Shown piece by piece: positions 1 through 9,495 of a stretch of 64,000 nt of DNA; within the stretch, counting starts at the first letter, position 1; the number at the start of each line of letters is the position of its first letter. A program made the position numbers and the translations under genes. The notes under the pieces were generated by a model, which searched no databases, had not been told where the DNA came from, and saw only the letters and a program-made list of their open reading frames with translations. The DNA comes from Panicum virgatum (Eukaryota; Streptophyta; Magnoliopsida; Poales; Poaceae): NCBI RefSeq assembly GCF_016808335.1, contig NC_053138.1, positions 13,881,900-13,945,899 on the forward strand, written 5' to 3'.

Positions 1-1425
1 ATACCCCACTACTCAATATTCTATACATTTGTATCAACCACCCCACCTCTCCGTCCAGGTGCGCGTGCGGCATGGCACCATTCGCAGGGCCCACGCCAGG
101 GCAGTGGAGGTGTCTTTCTCTCACTCCAAGCGTGGAGGTGTCCATTCTCTCTCCCCACCATGGAGTTCATCGTAGAGGTGTGGGCTGCAGCGTTTTCCAC
201 TCCAAATAACAGCTCTAAACGGGTGGGGGAGTGGTGGAGGTGTGGGGTGCGGATAGTCTAGGCGGCGCCTTTACCCCGCTTGTTTGGCAGAGAGCGTGCA
301 TGCACATCTTGTCGGGCTAGAGCATTTAATGCCTTCTCGGGCGTTCCCGAGGGGCTTACAATGTCAGACACTGCCGTGGGTTGGCACAGGTCTCCCCTAC
401 CTAGCGGCGCGGCGTGGATTGGGAGAGCGCCATGTGTCTACCGTTGGCCAGTCTACCCTTTACATTGTCTGCCTATCTAGCGGGCGCCGGCGGTCGTGCC
501 TCCGGGCTGGTTCGCTTGTCAAAGACTAGGAAATTCTTGATTTAGGCCCCATGAGGATCCGTCTTTGAGGTACCCGTGATATTTAATTCTGTCAAAAAGT
601 ATTAATAAAAAATTTATAATACATTTTCTAGCCTATAGCATCATATTATAAATTATTTGCAAAATTTGTACTTAAAATTGCACTTGTATGAGGAGAAATT
701 CCTAAAACCATCATGCGCCACGCCACTTCATGCTGTTTGGGATTCTCACCTCTAATCACATCACATCACATCGCAATACGAAAAAATCGGAATAAAGGCT
801 ACCCGGAGAGTAGAGACTATAGGCGCTCACAATCACACGCTCCCATCACAAGAGTGCAGAGCTCAACAACCAGACACGCCTGAGGCGGAAACTGGAACAG
901 CAAGGTGGGAATTGGGATGCGGACTGCCTGCCTCATCACTGTCTGAGAACCCTGCACCTTCTGTGATCCGCAATGAGCCAGGTTCACTAAAAAATCTGCA
1001 CTACCGTATAAACGAAAACCGCTTTGCCACAGGATTTGGTACCGTATTTGTTTGACTAGAATGCGCACCGGACGTCCAGATCATGCGTGATCAGTGCACA
1101 AGTTCATCCCGTCCTCCTCTTCTTCTGCTGCTACTCTCTCTTTTTTATGCCGGTAACCACACATCAACTCGCACACGGTTTCTCTGCAACTCATGTTCGT
1201 TCTAAATTCTAACGCCAACTTCAGCAAGGGAAAAGAGTGGCGTACATCTGTTGCCTTTTCCCCCTCTCTAAAACATGCTAAAGGCTCTTAACAAAGTAGC
1301 AAATCCTGTCTGAAGCGATCATTGTATACTAATGATAATTTTAATTTTGCAGCATCATACACATAACATAATCTCAAAAGAGTCCGTCCTTGCAACGGCA
1401 TAGGCAGAATGAGTATATATGGTAT
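1..1425. other. Intergenic, no gene seen
   Basis: No reading frame here has coding character or a recognisable family. Short open frames are scattered on both strands without splice-compatible continuations. The stretch at 590-720 is AT-rich. I see nothing that can be named. Confidence 0.6.
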
Positions 1426-1440
1426 CCGTTTGGTTGGTCG

Positions 1441-1547
1441 TGGCTGGTGGCTGGTGCTGATCTATTGTGAGAGAAAAGTATTACTGGTTGATTAGTAGCT
1501 GGTGGCTAGTGCTGGTTTGGTACGAGAGAAAAATACTGTTGGCTGAT
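1441..1547. repeat. Two-copy 55-bp direct repeat, likely MITE subrepeat
   Basis: Two imperfect copies begin at 1441 and 1496. Each has the order GGCTGGTGGCT, then GCTG, then GAGAGAAA, then ACTG-TTG-GAT. Such GGCTGGTG subterminal repeats are usual in small hAT-like grass MITEs, but I cannot define terminal repeats or a target duplication, so the family is an inference. Confidence 0.4.
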
Positions 1548-2055
1548 TGCAGTTGGCTATTGCAGCTAACAGAATGACGATGATCGCTGACAAGGTCACC
1601 TGTCTGTCCACCCGTTTTCTTGATGCGCGCAGAGCGAGTGCCCCCACAGAATCCAACAGGGCAGAAAGGAACACACGGCGGCTCCATGGTGGAGCAAAAG
1701 GCCATGGCAAAATGCTATGCGATGATGCATGTATCAGATCGGAGGGGAAAGGAGCTAGCCGGGGCCTCCAGGCCACCACACGCATGCACACACACATGCA
1801 CATGACACAAGTGATGGAGATATCGCTTTGGGCCACCCGTGCCTTTCTATCCCGAGAGAAGATCACCCTGACAGGGACGCCTAGTGCCCTCCCCATCCGT
1901 CAAATCTGCGTCGCCTTTGATGAACACGGGGAAAAGATCTCGGGCGCTTTGGCATCCTGCATCGTCCAGCGGTCACAAAGGGCCATGATCGCGGCGATTA
2001 GACTCGTCAAACCCCCGTCGTTTTCCGCATATAATAAACAAAGCGCGTTGTTATC

Positions 2056-2349
2056 TTAGAGCATCTCCAAGAGTTCTTTTATCTATGAATAGCTAAAATT
2101 CTGATATAGCTATTATGTAAAATAAAATAATTAGCGAAAAAGAAATGAAATCCAACAGTTTCTTCAAAATTCAAAAAGAGATGGCTAGCGCTTAGTGCTA
2201 GGCAAAAATGCCTAGCGGCACCCTCTAGATAGAAAATGAGGATAGAAGACGAGGTAGATAGAGTTTTTGTTGGATTGAAATTTTTTATCTTCCTTTTCTT
2301 TTTTTTAGAAAACTCACCCAAGATACAAGAACTCTTGGAGATGCTCTTA
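2056..2349. mobile_element. Tourist-like (PIF/Harbinger) MITE
   Basis: The element proper is 2059-2346 (288 bp). It begins GAGCATCTCCAAGAGTTC and ends with the exact reverse complement, GAACTCTTGGAGATGCTC. It is flanked by the trinucleotide TTA at 2056-2058 and 2347-2349, the duplication expected of PIF/Harbinger MITEs. The interior is AT-rich and non-coding. Confidence 0.85.
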
Positions 2350-2425
2350 TGATGTTTGCTGGTTCGTATTAGGGTTTGCATTGTACACGGGGCATGGATC
2401 ATGGATGTGACCGGCTCAGGCTCAG

Positions 2426-3874
2426 GTCAGCAGTGAGATAGCCTCACCAAAGCATCGTTCTCTCGGGCGACACGGGGGCACCCCGCGCCGCCGCCGCGCA
2501 GCAGCCCGCGGCTGAGCGAAGTCGCCCAGCACCCCCCCGCCCCCCGTCCTCTCCTCTCTCTCCCCTACCTCCCTCCCCCCTGGTCTGCGTCCTCGCCGTT
2601 TCTCCGCCGCCGGCCGCCGGGGCCAGATCCGGCCCCTCTGTGGCCGGATCCGCCATCTCTCGGGTGGGGGCGCGGCTCCACCGCCGGCTCGGATTGGAGG
2701 GGCGACCGCCATTGCCGCGCCGCTGCCGCTCGGGTCTGCATCCTGGCCGCTTCTCCTCCGCCCCCGGGGCCTCCTCCTCGCCTAATCCGAGCCCGCCGCT
2801 GGCTGGACCCGCTGATGGACCCGGGTGGGGGCGCGGCTCCGCCGCCGGCTCAGTTGGAGGGGTGCCGCCCTAGCCGCGCCGCTGCCGCTCGGGGTCTGGG
2901 GGGCCGTCGGCCGTCGCCGCCGGCTCATGGTGGTCGAAGGGCTGCTGCCGCGCCGCCGCCCTTCCTGCGGGCCTCATATGGTGTGGGGATGGGCTGCCAG
3001 CGGTTGGCCTTCGGCTTGGGGTGGCCGGTGTCCTTTTCCTCGCCCGGTTGGTTGCCTCCGCTGCTCGGCCTGGTTGCGGTGCTGGTGTGTTCCCCTGCGC
3101 CACGTCAACCTGGTCCCTGCGCGGCGGCGGCTGCTGTCTTCAGCTTCGGGTTGAGTTTGGGGTGAAGGCGAAAGCCTTGGTTCGCTTGCGGGCCGGTGAC
3201 GGCGGCGCCTGAGAGCGTCGCTTACCTTGTTGAAGGCGTCACTCTCCTCCCCTTTACCCACCTCTTCGGTGAGATGTCCAAGTGAAAACCTAGACCTTAT
3301 TGGTCGGACGATGGCGGCACTTTTTTGCGTCGCTCCCTTCTTGAAGGCGTCATCTTGGAAGCTCTTACCGGTGGTGGTCGACGGCTCTTCTCGGAGACGT
3401 TTCACTTCTACGCCTGCCCTCACTTAGCTTTCTTTGCATCGTCAAGGTCGCGTTGGTCTTCAGTTGCGGATGCTTTGCCGCTGTGCTGCTCTTTAGGCGG
3501 ATGCTTTGCCGCCGTCGTCATTGGCTGGAGTTCCCTTCAGACGGATGCTTTGCCGTTGTTGTTGGTTGATCAGGTGGATGCTTTGCCACCTTGTTAGGGT
3601 TGCAGATCTTCGCTCCTTTGGCGGTGCAGTTTCTTTTAGCAGGTTCAGTTGTGTGGGATTGGCTAGGTTCGCAGGTTCGGGTGTCGCTGTTCTATGTTGT
3701 CTTGGTGTTTTTCTCACTTGTGTGTGTGTTTTTCAGTGTTTCTCTGCTTTTAGTCCTTTGTGCTCTTGAGTTGGTCAACTTCTGTTTGACCGTATAAGTT
3801 TGTGTCTGTAACTATTTTTTTTTTAATGAAAAACGTGCTCAGGCACGGTCGCGAAAAAATGTCAGCAGTGAGAT
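2426..3874 (+). mobile_element. Short non-autonomous LINE-type retroposon
   Basis: A perfect 14-bp direct repeat, GTCAGCAGTGAGAT, lies at 2426-2439 and 3861-3874. Between them is a unit whose 5' half is very GC-rich and whose 3' end carries a T-run, then AATGAAAAACGTGCTCAGG and a short A-tail. A variable-length target duplication with an A-rich 3' end is the mark of target-primed reverse transcription by L1-type LINEs. No reverse transcriptase or endonuclease frame is present in the 1.4 kb, so this is a non-autonomous or internally deleted copy mobilised in trans. Open frames in the GC-rich part are on both strands and look incidental. Confidence 0.75.
3450..3600 (+). repeat. GCGGATGCTTTGCCGC-type tandem motif
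   Basis: Four copies of a GGATGCTTTGCC motif occur at about 3469, 3500, 3543 and 3575 inside the LINE-type element, each flanked by short complementary bases (for example GCGGATGCTTTGCCGC). They can form small hairpins. Confidence 0.5.
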
Positions 3875-5224
3875 CATCCATAGTGCGTGGTCACCTCGAT
3901 CACCTTATGAAAACCGCACTGTTCCATTCCATCACCCTAATAGTTGTGGTGTTATAATGCTGCTTTTTCATTTGCTACACACAAGGCCACCACCACACCA
4001 CACCACACCTTGTGGTGTAACTGTTTACTGTTCTTCGATCGATGGCAATTCTATGGCTCTGGTCTGATGTGATGAAGATCTTTCTTTTTTTGTGAAGTAA
4101 TGATGTGATCAAGATCAAGTTGCTTCCAATGTCCAAACGCATAATTGTTTTTTGAAAAGATCAAACACATAATTGTAGCTTTGGCACTAGCCCTTTTTGG
4201 GCCCTGCAGTAACTGTACCTCTCTACTAGCCTTTGCCTTTACTAAAAGAATGTGCTAAGGTCTCTGAAATTGCTCTTTTGTATGCATACACTGTATTTTT
4301 CAGGTGTTAGCAGATAGCATGTGGGCTGACGTGCCATGGCAGAGAAGGCAACAAGTGGCATGGAAGATCAGCAGGAAAAAGCAGGCATCAGCTGGTGAGA
4401 AGAAAAAGGCACCATCGCCGACGCGGAAAGATCAAAGATTCCTGGGCATCAACTAACATGACAGCAACATAAAAATATAGAGAGAGAGATGAAAGCCCCA
4501 CGGAACACAGGTGGCTACGCATATGCATACAATGACACATGTGTCTTTGCCCCCATTTTAGTAGTTACTGCACTAAATGACAGGCTTAAGACGCACGCAA
4601 TGGAGCTCGTCGATAAGCGAGACTGGATCTAGAATCAAATTTAAATTTACCCTCATCAACCCGTGTCCAGCATTCTTGTCAAGTCTACTTCATCCTCGTG
4701 CTCATTTGAGCTACCAAGTGAAAGAATAAAAGGTTCTCACCGATAACAATGGTGCAGCAGTGAGCAACACAGCCAAACAGCAAAAATTGAAGTTTATAGC
4801 TGGCACTGTAGCACAGTAGAGAGTGCGAGACAGCCAAAAAGAGTGGATTCTGAGACAGCACTGAGAAACAGAAGATGTATGCATTTTCTTTTGAGAATGA
4901 TGTATGCATGTTCGAGGAAAAGAAGAAGTAGAAACGAAAGAAGGCAATCAAGGCATCAGTAGAGGATATGCTCCCCGGAGTCGCTCTGGTTCGGTCCCTA
5001 TCCTCCATGTTTTGGCTCTACTCCGCACAAAAAATGGCTGGTTTGATGTGGACGCGCCGAAAATCTAGTGACCAATGTCCCAGTACAAGTAGAAAGGAGA
5101 AAGAAAAACTGCAGTAGCAGCTGAACTGGAAAGATGTGCCAGGTGTGCATTCCATGTGTTGTGCCGATGAGGTGAGTACAAATATCCTGACATTTTTAAA
5201 TTTTCCTTTTGAAAGGTGAAGTTT
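3875..5224. other. Intergenic, no gene seen
   Basis: There is no coding frame with family similarity on either strand. Small repeats include CACCACACCACACC near 3993. No transposon ends could be defined. Confidence 0.5.
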
Positions 5225-5570
5225 GGCTGTGTTTGGTTAGGGGTGAAAATTTTTTGATGGAAACTTTTTGCAACTTCGACCACTAATTAGAGGTATTAAA
5301 TTAAGTCTAATTACAAAAGCACCTCCACAACTATGGGTACTGTAGCAATATTGTACCTAATGAGGCCTTTGATCGCATGATTTGATGATAATTAGAGCAT
5401 GATCACTGTAGCATTACTGTATTTAATCATGTATTAATTAGGCTCATTAGATTCGGCTCGCAAAGTTGCATCCATCTCTAAAAAGATTTTGCAAATAGAG
5501 TACATTTAGTACTCCATACATACAAGATTCTCTTTTCGCGAAATTTTTAATGTTACAACCAAACACGACC
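5225..5570. mobile_element. MITE with GG(C/T)(T/C)GTGTTTGGTT ends
   Basis: The left end GGCTGTGTTTGGTT and the reverse complement of the right end, GGTCGTGTTTGGTT, form terminal inverted repeats about 346 bp apart. The interior is AT-rich with GTAGCA / TAATTAG motifs shared with the MITE remnant near 21.4 kb. A clean target duplication could not be recognised, so the superfamily is left open. Confidence 0.6.
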
Positions 5571-6209
5571 AGCATATATTTTTTACAAATCTTGCATGCA
5601 AAAGGCCAAAGCACCCCGTGTGAAAGAAAGGGCCACTGCTAAAATTGGCACTGCTCCTTTTCCCAGTGGACGATGGAGGATAAAGGGGGGCGTCTCTCTC
5701 TGCAAGCCAAACAACGTGGACACCCACGCACACTTGGGCGCTGGAACAGGGGAACGACACATGCAAATACTGGCTACTCTCCTACACGGCAGCTAGACGG
5801 CTGTCCAGATGGGGTGGTCTTGCACAACGAGCAGACAGGCGGTAGCATATGGGTAGCGCAGCATTATTGGGCTGGATGAGGTTGGATGTGGCTGGAGATA
5901 GAAGATTCCCCATTGCCGGCTGCCGCGAGCTCTGGCTCCTCCGACCCTGCTCCTCCCCCCCTTATATCTGCCTATCTGGCGGCCGATGCCGGCCAAAAGG
6001 GAGGGCTAGACGTAGCCAGCCGCCGCCGTCCTGTCATCGATCAGCAACACGGAATTTGTTCGGTCAGGCAGCGGGAGAGGGATCCGAAAGGGGCGGCCAT
6101 GGGCGGCTCGCCAAGCTCCGCCATCCAGTCAGTTGCCCCCGGTCAAAGCATACCTAAATGCATTTTCTTTCCTTTTTATTATTTTCTCTTTCTATCTCCT
6201 TTTGAAACG

Positions 6210-6710
6210 AAAATACTAGGCGGAATAGCCAAACTCTTCCTCGAACTATTCGCGGAAGCTCACTTTCGTCCCTCAACTACGAAATCGGCCGTTTTCGTCC
6301 TCCAACTTTCGTGACCGAGTCATTTTCGTCCCTTATTTGTCGTCTAGCGCCACGCTGGCGTCCTCGTCAGCAATCCCCGGCCGCTTGCTCCACTTCCTCG
6401 CGCCGAGCCGCCGCCGTCGCGCGTGGGAGCGAGCTCCGCGCGCCGCGCCGCCGCGGATCTCATCGGAGAGAGAGAGGGGCAGAGGAGCAGAGGACCGTGG
6501 GAGGGAGGGAGGGAGGGCGACGGGAGGGAGTCAGTCAAGACGAGGATTGCTGACGAGGACGCCAGCGTGGCGCTAGACGACAAATCAGGGACGAAAATGA
6601 CCCGGTCACGAAAGTTGGAGGACTAAAACGACCGATTTCATAGTTGAGGGACGAAAGTGAGCTTCCGCGGATAGTTCGAGGACGAGTTTGGCTATTCCGC
6701 CAAAATACTA
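6210..6710. mobile_element. Fold-back Mutator-like element with 9-bp TSD
   Basis: The element at 6219-6701 (483 bp) is flanked by the 9-bp direct repeat AAAATACTA (6210-6218 and 6702-6710), the length typical of Mutator-like elements. Its arms, about 6219-6378 and 6540-6701, are near-identical inverted repeats of about 160 bp beginning GGCGGAATAGCCAAACTC. The roughly 160-bp centre is markedly GC-rich (GAGAGAGAGG and GGGAGGGAGG runs), unlike the arms, and could be a captured host fragment. No transposase is encoded. Confidence 0.85.
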
Positions 6711-7627
6711 CCAAACAAGTTGCAAAACACATCATCATGAGATCGGAGTTTAACTTGTAGTAACCTTCATTTTGTTATGCATGTGATCTGGAGCCTCAGC
6801 CTCGGACGGTCCAGTCCAGACCGGTCGTCGAGAAGAGGAAGGAAAGTTGCTAAAAAATAGAAGGAAAGGGAAAAGGAGGCAAAGGGGCGGAGGGCCCCAC
6901 CGGCGCGCGCACCACGGGCGGTGGCGAACCGCTGCGGGGGGGTGGGGGGGGGGGGGGGCGCCGTGGCGTGTCCGGCATGCGCGCACGCGGGCTGTGGCTT
7001 GGCTGGCTCCTTCCCCGCGCCGCGCCCCGTGACACGGACACGCGGGCCCCGCGCGACAGTATTGGCCTGGCGGCCTGGGAAACGGGGCCGCGGCGGCGGC
7101 GTGCGGGCGTGGGCGTCTACGAGAAATATTGCTGTCTTTTTGAAACAATGGTCAACGTTGCCATTGCCATCACCCACCAACCACCCCGGCCGCTAGCGCC
7201 GCGCCGCCGCCTCTTGTAACCACCATTGTTCCGTGCCACTGCCACCGCACCAGATGCACGCATCGCCTCGCGCACCTGACGCCCCGTACGACAGTAAAGA
7301 AACGCGACGAATTGTGACTGCTTCGTAAAAAAAAAAATCAGCGCCGTGAATTTTTGCAGTACGCTGCTAGTACTGTGATTCCTGGATGGAGACACGTGAA
7401 AATATCGGTGGGAGTCCATGGACGTACGGGAGGGGACCAAGAGGCAGGAGCCGGACCGAAACAAGAGGAGGGCAACGTCTTTTCTCCGCGCCGAGGCCAC
7501 GGACGGTGGCCGATGGCCTGCCTGCCTGGCCCTGACGGCTGGCGTGGCCGCAGGCGGGTGGCTGCAGCCATGGGCCATTTGCCGCGGCCGCGGGGGCGCG
7601 GCGCGGCGCCACCACGTCTCCGCGCGC
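6711..7627. other. Upstream region of the HGGG-repeat gene
   Basis: This is a GC-rich intergenic stretch with a long G-run near 6936-6958 and numerous CG dinucleotides. It probably contains the promoter of the gene whose leader starts after the TATA-like box at 7628. No coding unit was recognised. Confidence 0.5.
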
Positions 7628-7646
7628 CTTATTATAATTTATAAGC
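7628..7646 (+). promoter_or_regulatory. TATA-like box of the HGGG-repeat gene
   Basis: The sequence TTATTATAATTTATAAG lies about 30-50 bp upstream of a CT-rich leader and about 200 bp upstream of a good splice donor (GCAG|GTGAGC). The position fits a core promoter for the leader exon. The transcription start is inferred, not seen. Confidence 0.55.
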
Positions 7647-7699
7647 TGCCTCCCCCTCGCGTCCCCGGTTTTTTCCTGCGCACACCAAACCGCCCCCCA

Positions 7700-7742
7700 T
7701 CCCCCCCCCTCTCTCTCTCTCTCTCTCTCCCCCCCCCCCCCC
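7700..7742 (+). repeat. C-run / (CT)n / C-run microsatellite in 5' leader
   Basis: A C-run is followed by about ten CT units and a second C-run. It lies between the TATA-like box and the leader-intron donor, as often found in plant 5' leaders. Confidence 0.8.
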
Positions 7743-7844
7743 GACCCGCCTGCCGCGCCCGCCCGCGCGCAGCCGCCGCATCCCTCGGACTCCGACCTGC
7801 CTCCTCACGGGCTCGCCGTCCCTCCTCCCGCTCCGCCGCCGCAG

Positions 7845-9223
7845 GTGAGCGCGCCGCTTCCAGGCTCCTTCCGTTACCCCGTGCTGTTTGTGTGCGTGCG
7901 GGCCTGCGTCCGTCTCTGCTCTCTCCATCTCGCTGGATTCGGTCCTGGATTGATAGAGGGAAGCGTGGCAGATCTTAGCCTCCGTTGGTATGGGGACGGA
8001 TTACCACCGGCCGGGGTGGCGGTGGAACGGAGTGGCGGCCAGCGAGCCTTGCCTTCCGTTCCCTCCCGGAGCTGTCCGTAATGCTATTTGCTCGTATTCG
8101 CTGAAACTCCGGCGCCAATTCCTTCCGCGGCGGGAGAAACGAGAGCTTCTTATCGTGCTATATATATTTATTCCTGGTTTCATATCAATAGATAGATAGA
8201 TTTTTTTTTTGGGGGTGGGGGGGGGGGGGGTCTAGTCTGGTTCCGGCGGCTCGATAGCCAGTTCTGCTTCGACGGAGGTGCTGATACAGGACGGATCTGT
8301 AGCCACTGCTGTCCTGCTATGCATTTCCATGTAAATGAGGATTTGTATTCCTCTATGTCCTTGTGCTACTCGAGATCCTCTGCGCTGATTAGTTTAATTT
8401 GGAAACAGAGTTCGAGTTGAAATTGGTTTCAATTTTTTATACAGAAAAAGGAAGATGAACTTGTTTTTTTTGTCCTTGTTCATTTGTGAGGAAATTTCAC
8501 TTGTCGTTCAAGTACTTTAGGGTTGACATTTTTTTAGAAACAACAGAGGGGAGAAAATGCACACAAGGTGTTTTTCAAAACACACGCACACACACAAGGT
8601 AGAAAAATGCGTCCTTGAGCTATCTGTTCTTGTCAGACAAAGTGTTTATAGTACTAATCTGATGCAATTTTATGCAAACGACAGACGAGAAAGTGGCAAT
8701 GTAAAAAACACGCACGAATCTGCACTGCAAGTTGTATAGTGCGATCTGCATAGTACCTGCTACATGCATTAAACTGCAATTGTCCATCTATGCAGCTCTG
8801 TACTGTTGTTTTTTTAAATAATACTGTACTGTTGTTTTGTATAGTCATAGTTGCCATCATTTTTTACCAACCAAACCTTTTTCTTTTTGTGCCTAGTGGT
8901 CACCTTTGTTGACCTTTCTGGATATCATATAAGCAGATTTGAGAAGAAGAATTCGGAGTTTTATGCTTAAACTGTTGGGTCGTAATCGTAATTTTTGTAC
9001 TACCAACCACACTAGTCATGTAGAATTTGTCCGCTGAGATATATTAAAACTCTTGCCTAAAACATGGAACCTCTATTTCTTCTCTCTAAACTATATGGAT
9101 TTGCGGTACTAGTATTCACTATTTGTCCATTGGAATGTGTGATTTATCTAGCACTGGTATGACTTCAGATTCTAGCTTTCTTTTGTCCTTTTCTAATCTA
9201 CTGTTGCTTTTCTGTACCAGCAG
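7845..9223 (+). other. 5' leader intron of the HGGG-repeat gene
   Basis: The donor is GCAG|GTGAGC at 7844/7845. The acceptor is a T-rich tract ending ACCAGCAG. The tandem CAGCAG gives two possible acceptors, after 9220 or 9223 (a NAGNAG site). The span contains no long frame and carries T- and G-runs. It is inferred from splice signals and the distance between the TATA-like box and the ATG. A long first leader intron is common for housekeeping-level plant genes. Confidence 0.6.
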
Positions 9224-9300
9224 GTCTTTTGGCCCTTCTAGAAACTGAAGCTCAGCTCAAAACCTCATCATTCTCCTCTCAGTCTTGAAAGTGGCGAGAA

Positions 9301-9366
9301 ATGGATCGTGATGATGTAGCTGGATTTGTTAGTGGAGGTTGCAAAAATTTCTGCGGAGACTTCTAA
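9301..9366 (+). CDS. Upstream ORF (21 codons)
   Basis: An ATG at 9301 opens a 21-residue frame (starting MDRDDV) that closes before the main ATG at 9461. It lies in the exon after the leader intron, so it would be in the mature leader. It may damp translation of the main frame. Conservation is unknown. Confidence 0.4.
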   Translation: MDRDDVAGFVSGGCKNFCGDF

Positions 9367-9444
9367 GTTCTAACCCAGTAGGTGACAATAGAGTTTTGAT
9401 TTCCGGAAGTCAGGCAGCGGGTTCTTTTCATTTCATATTTGGTT

Positions 9445-9495
9445 ATGTTTCTTGATTGGAATGGACAGGGCCTCCCCAAACCTTGGATCTGGTAG
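9445..9495 (+). CDS. Upstream ORF overlapping the main start
   Basis: An ATG at 9445 starts a 16-residue frame ending with TAG at 9493-9495. It overlaps the main ATG at 9461 in another phase. If ribosomes use it, they bypass the main start, which would lower output of the downstream protein. Confidence 0.35.
   Translation: MFLDWNGQGLPKPWIW

Noticed and set aside
2422..3600. Several 70-150-codon frames on both strands
   Set aside because: They lie within a GC-rich LINE-type unit bounded by a target duplication. Frames overlap on opposite strands and show no family match.
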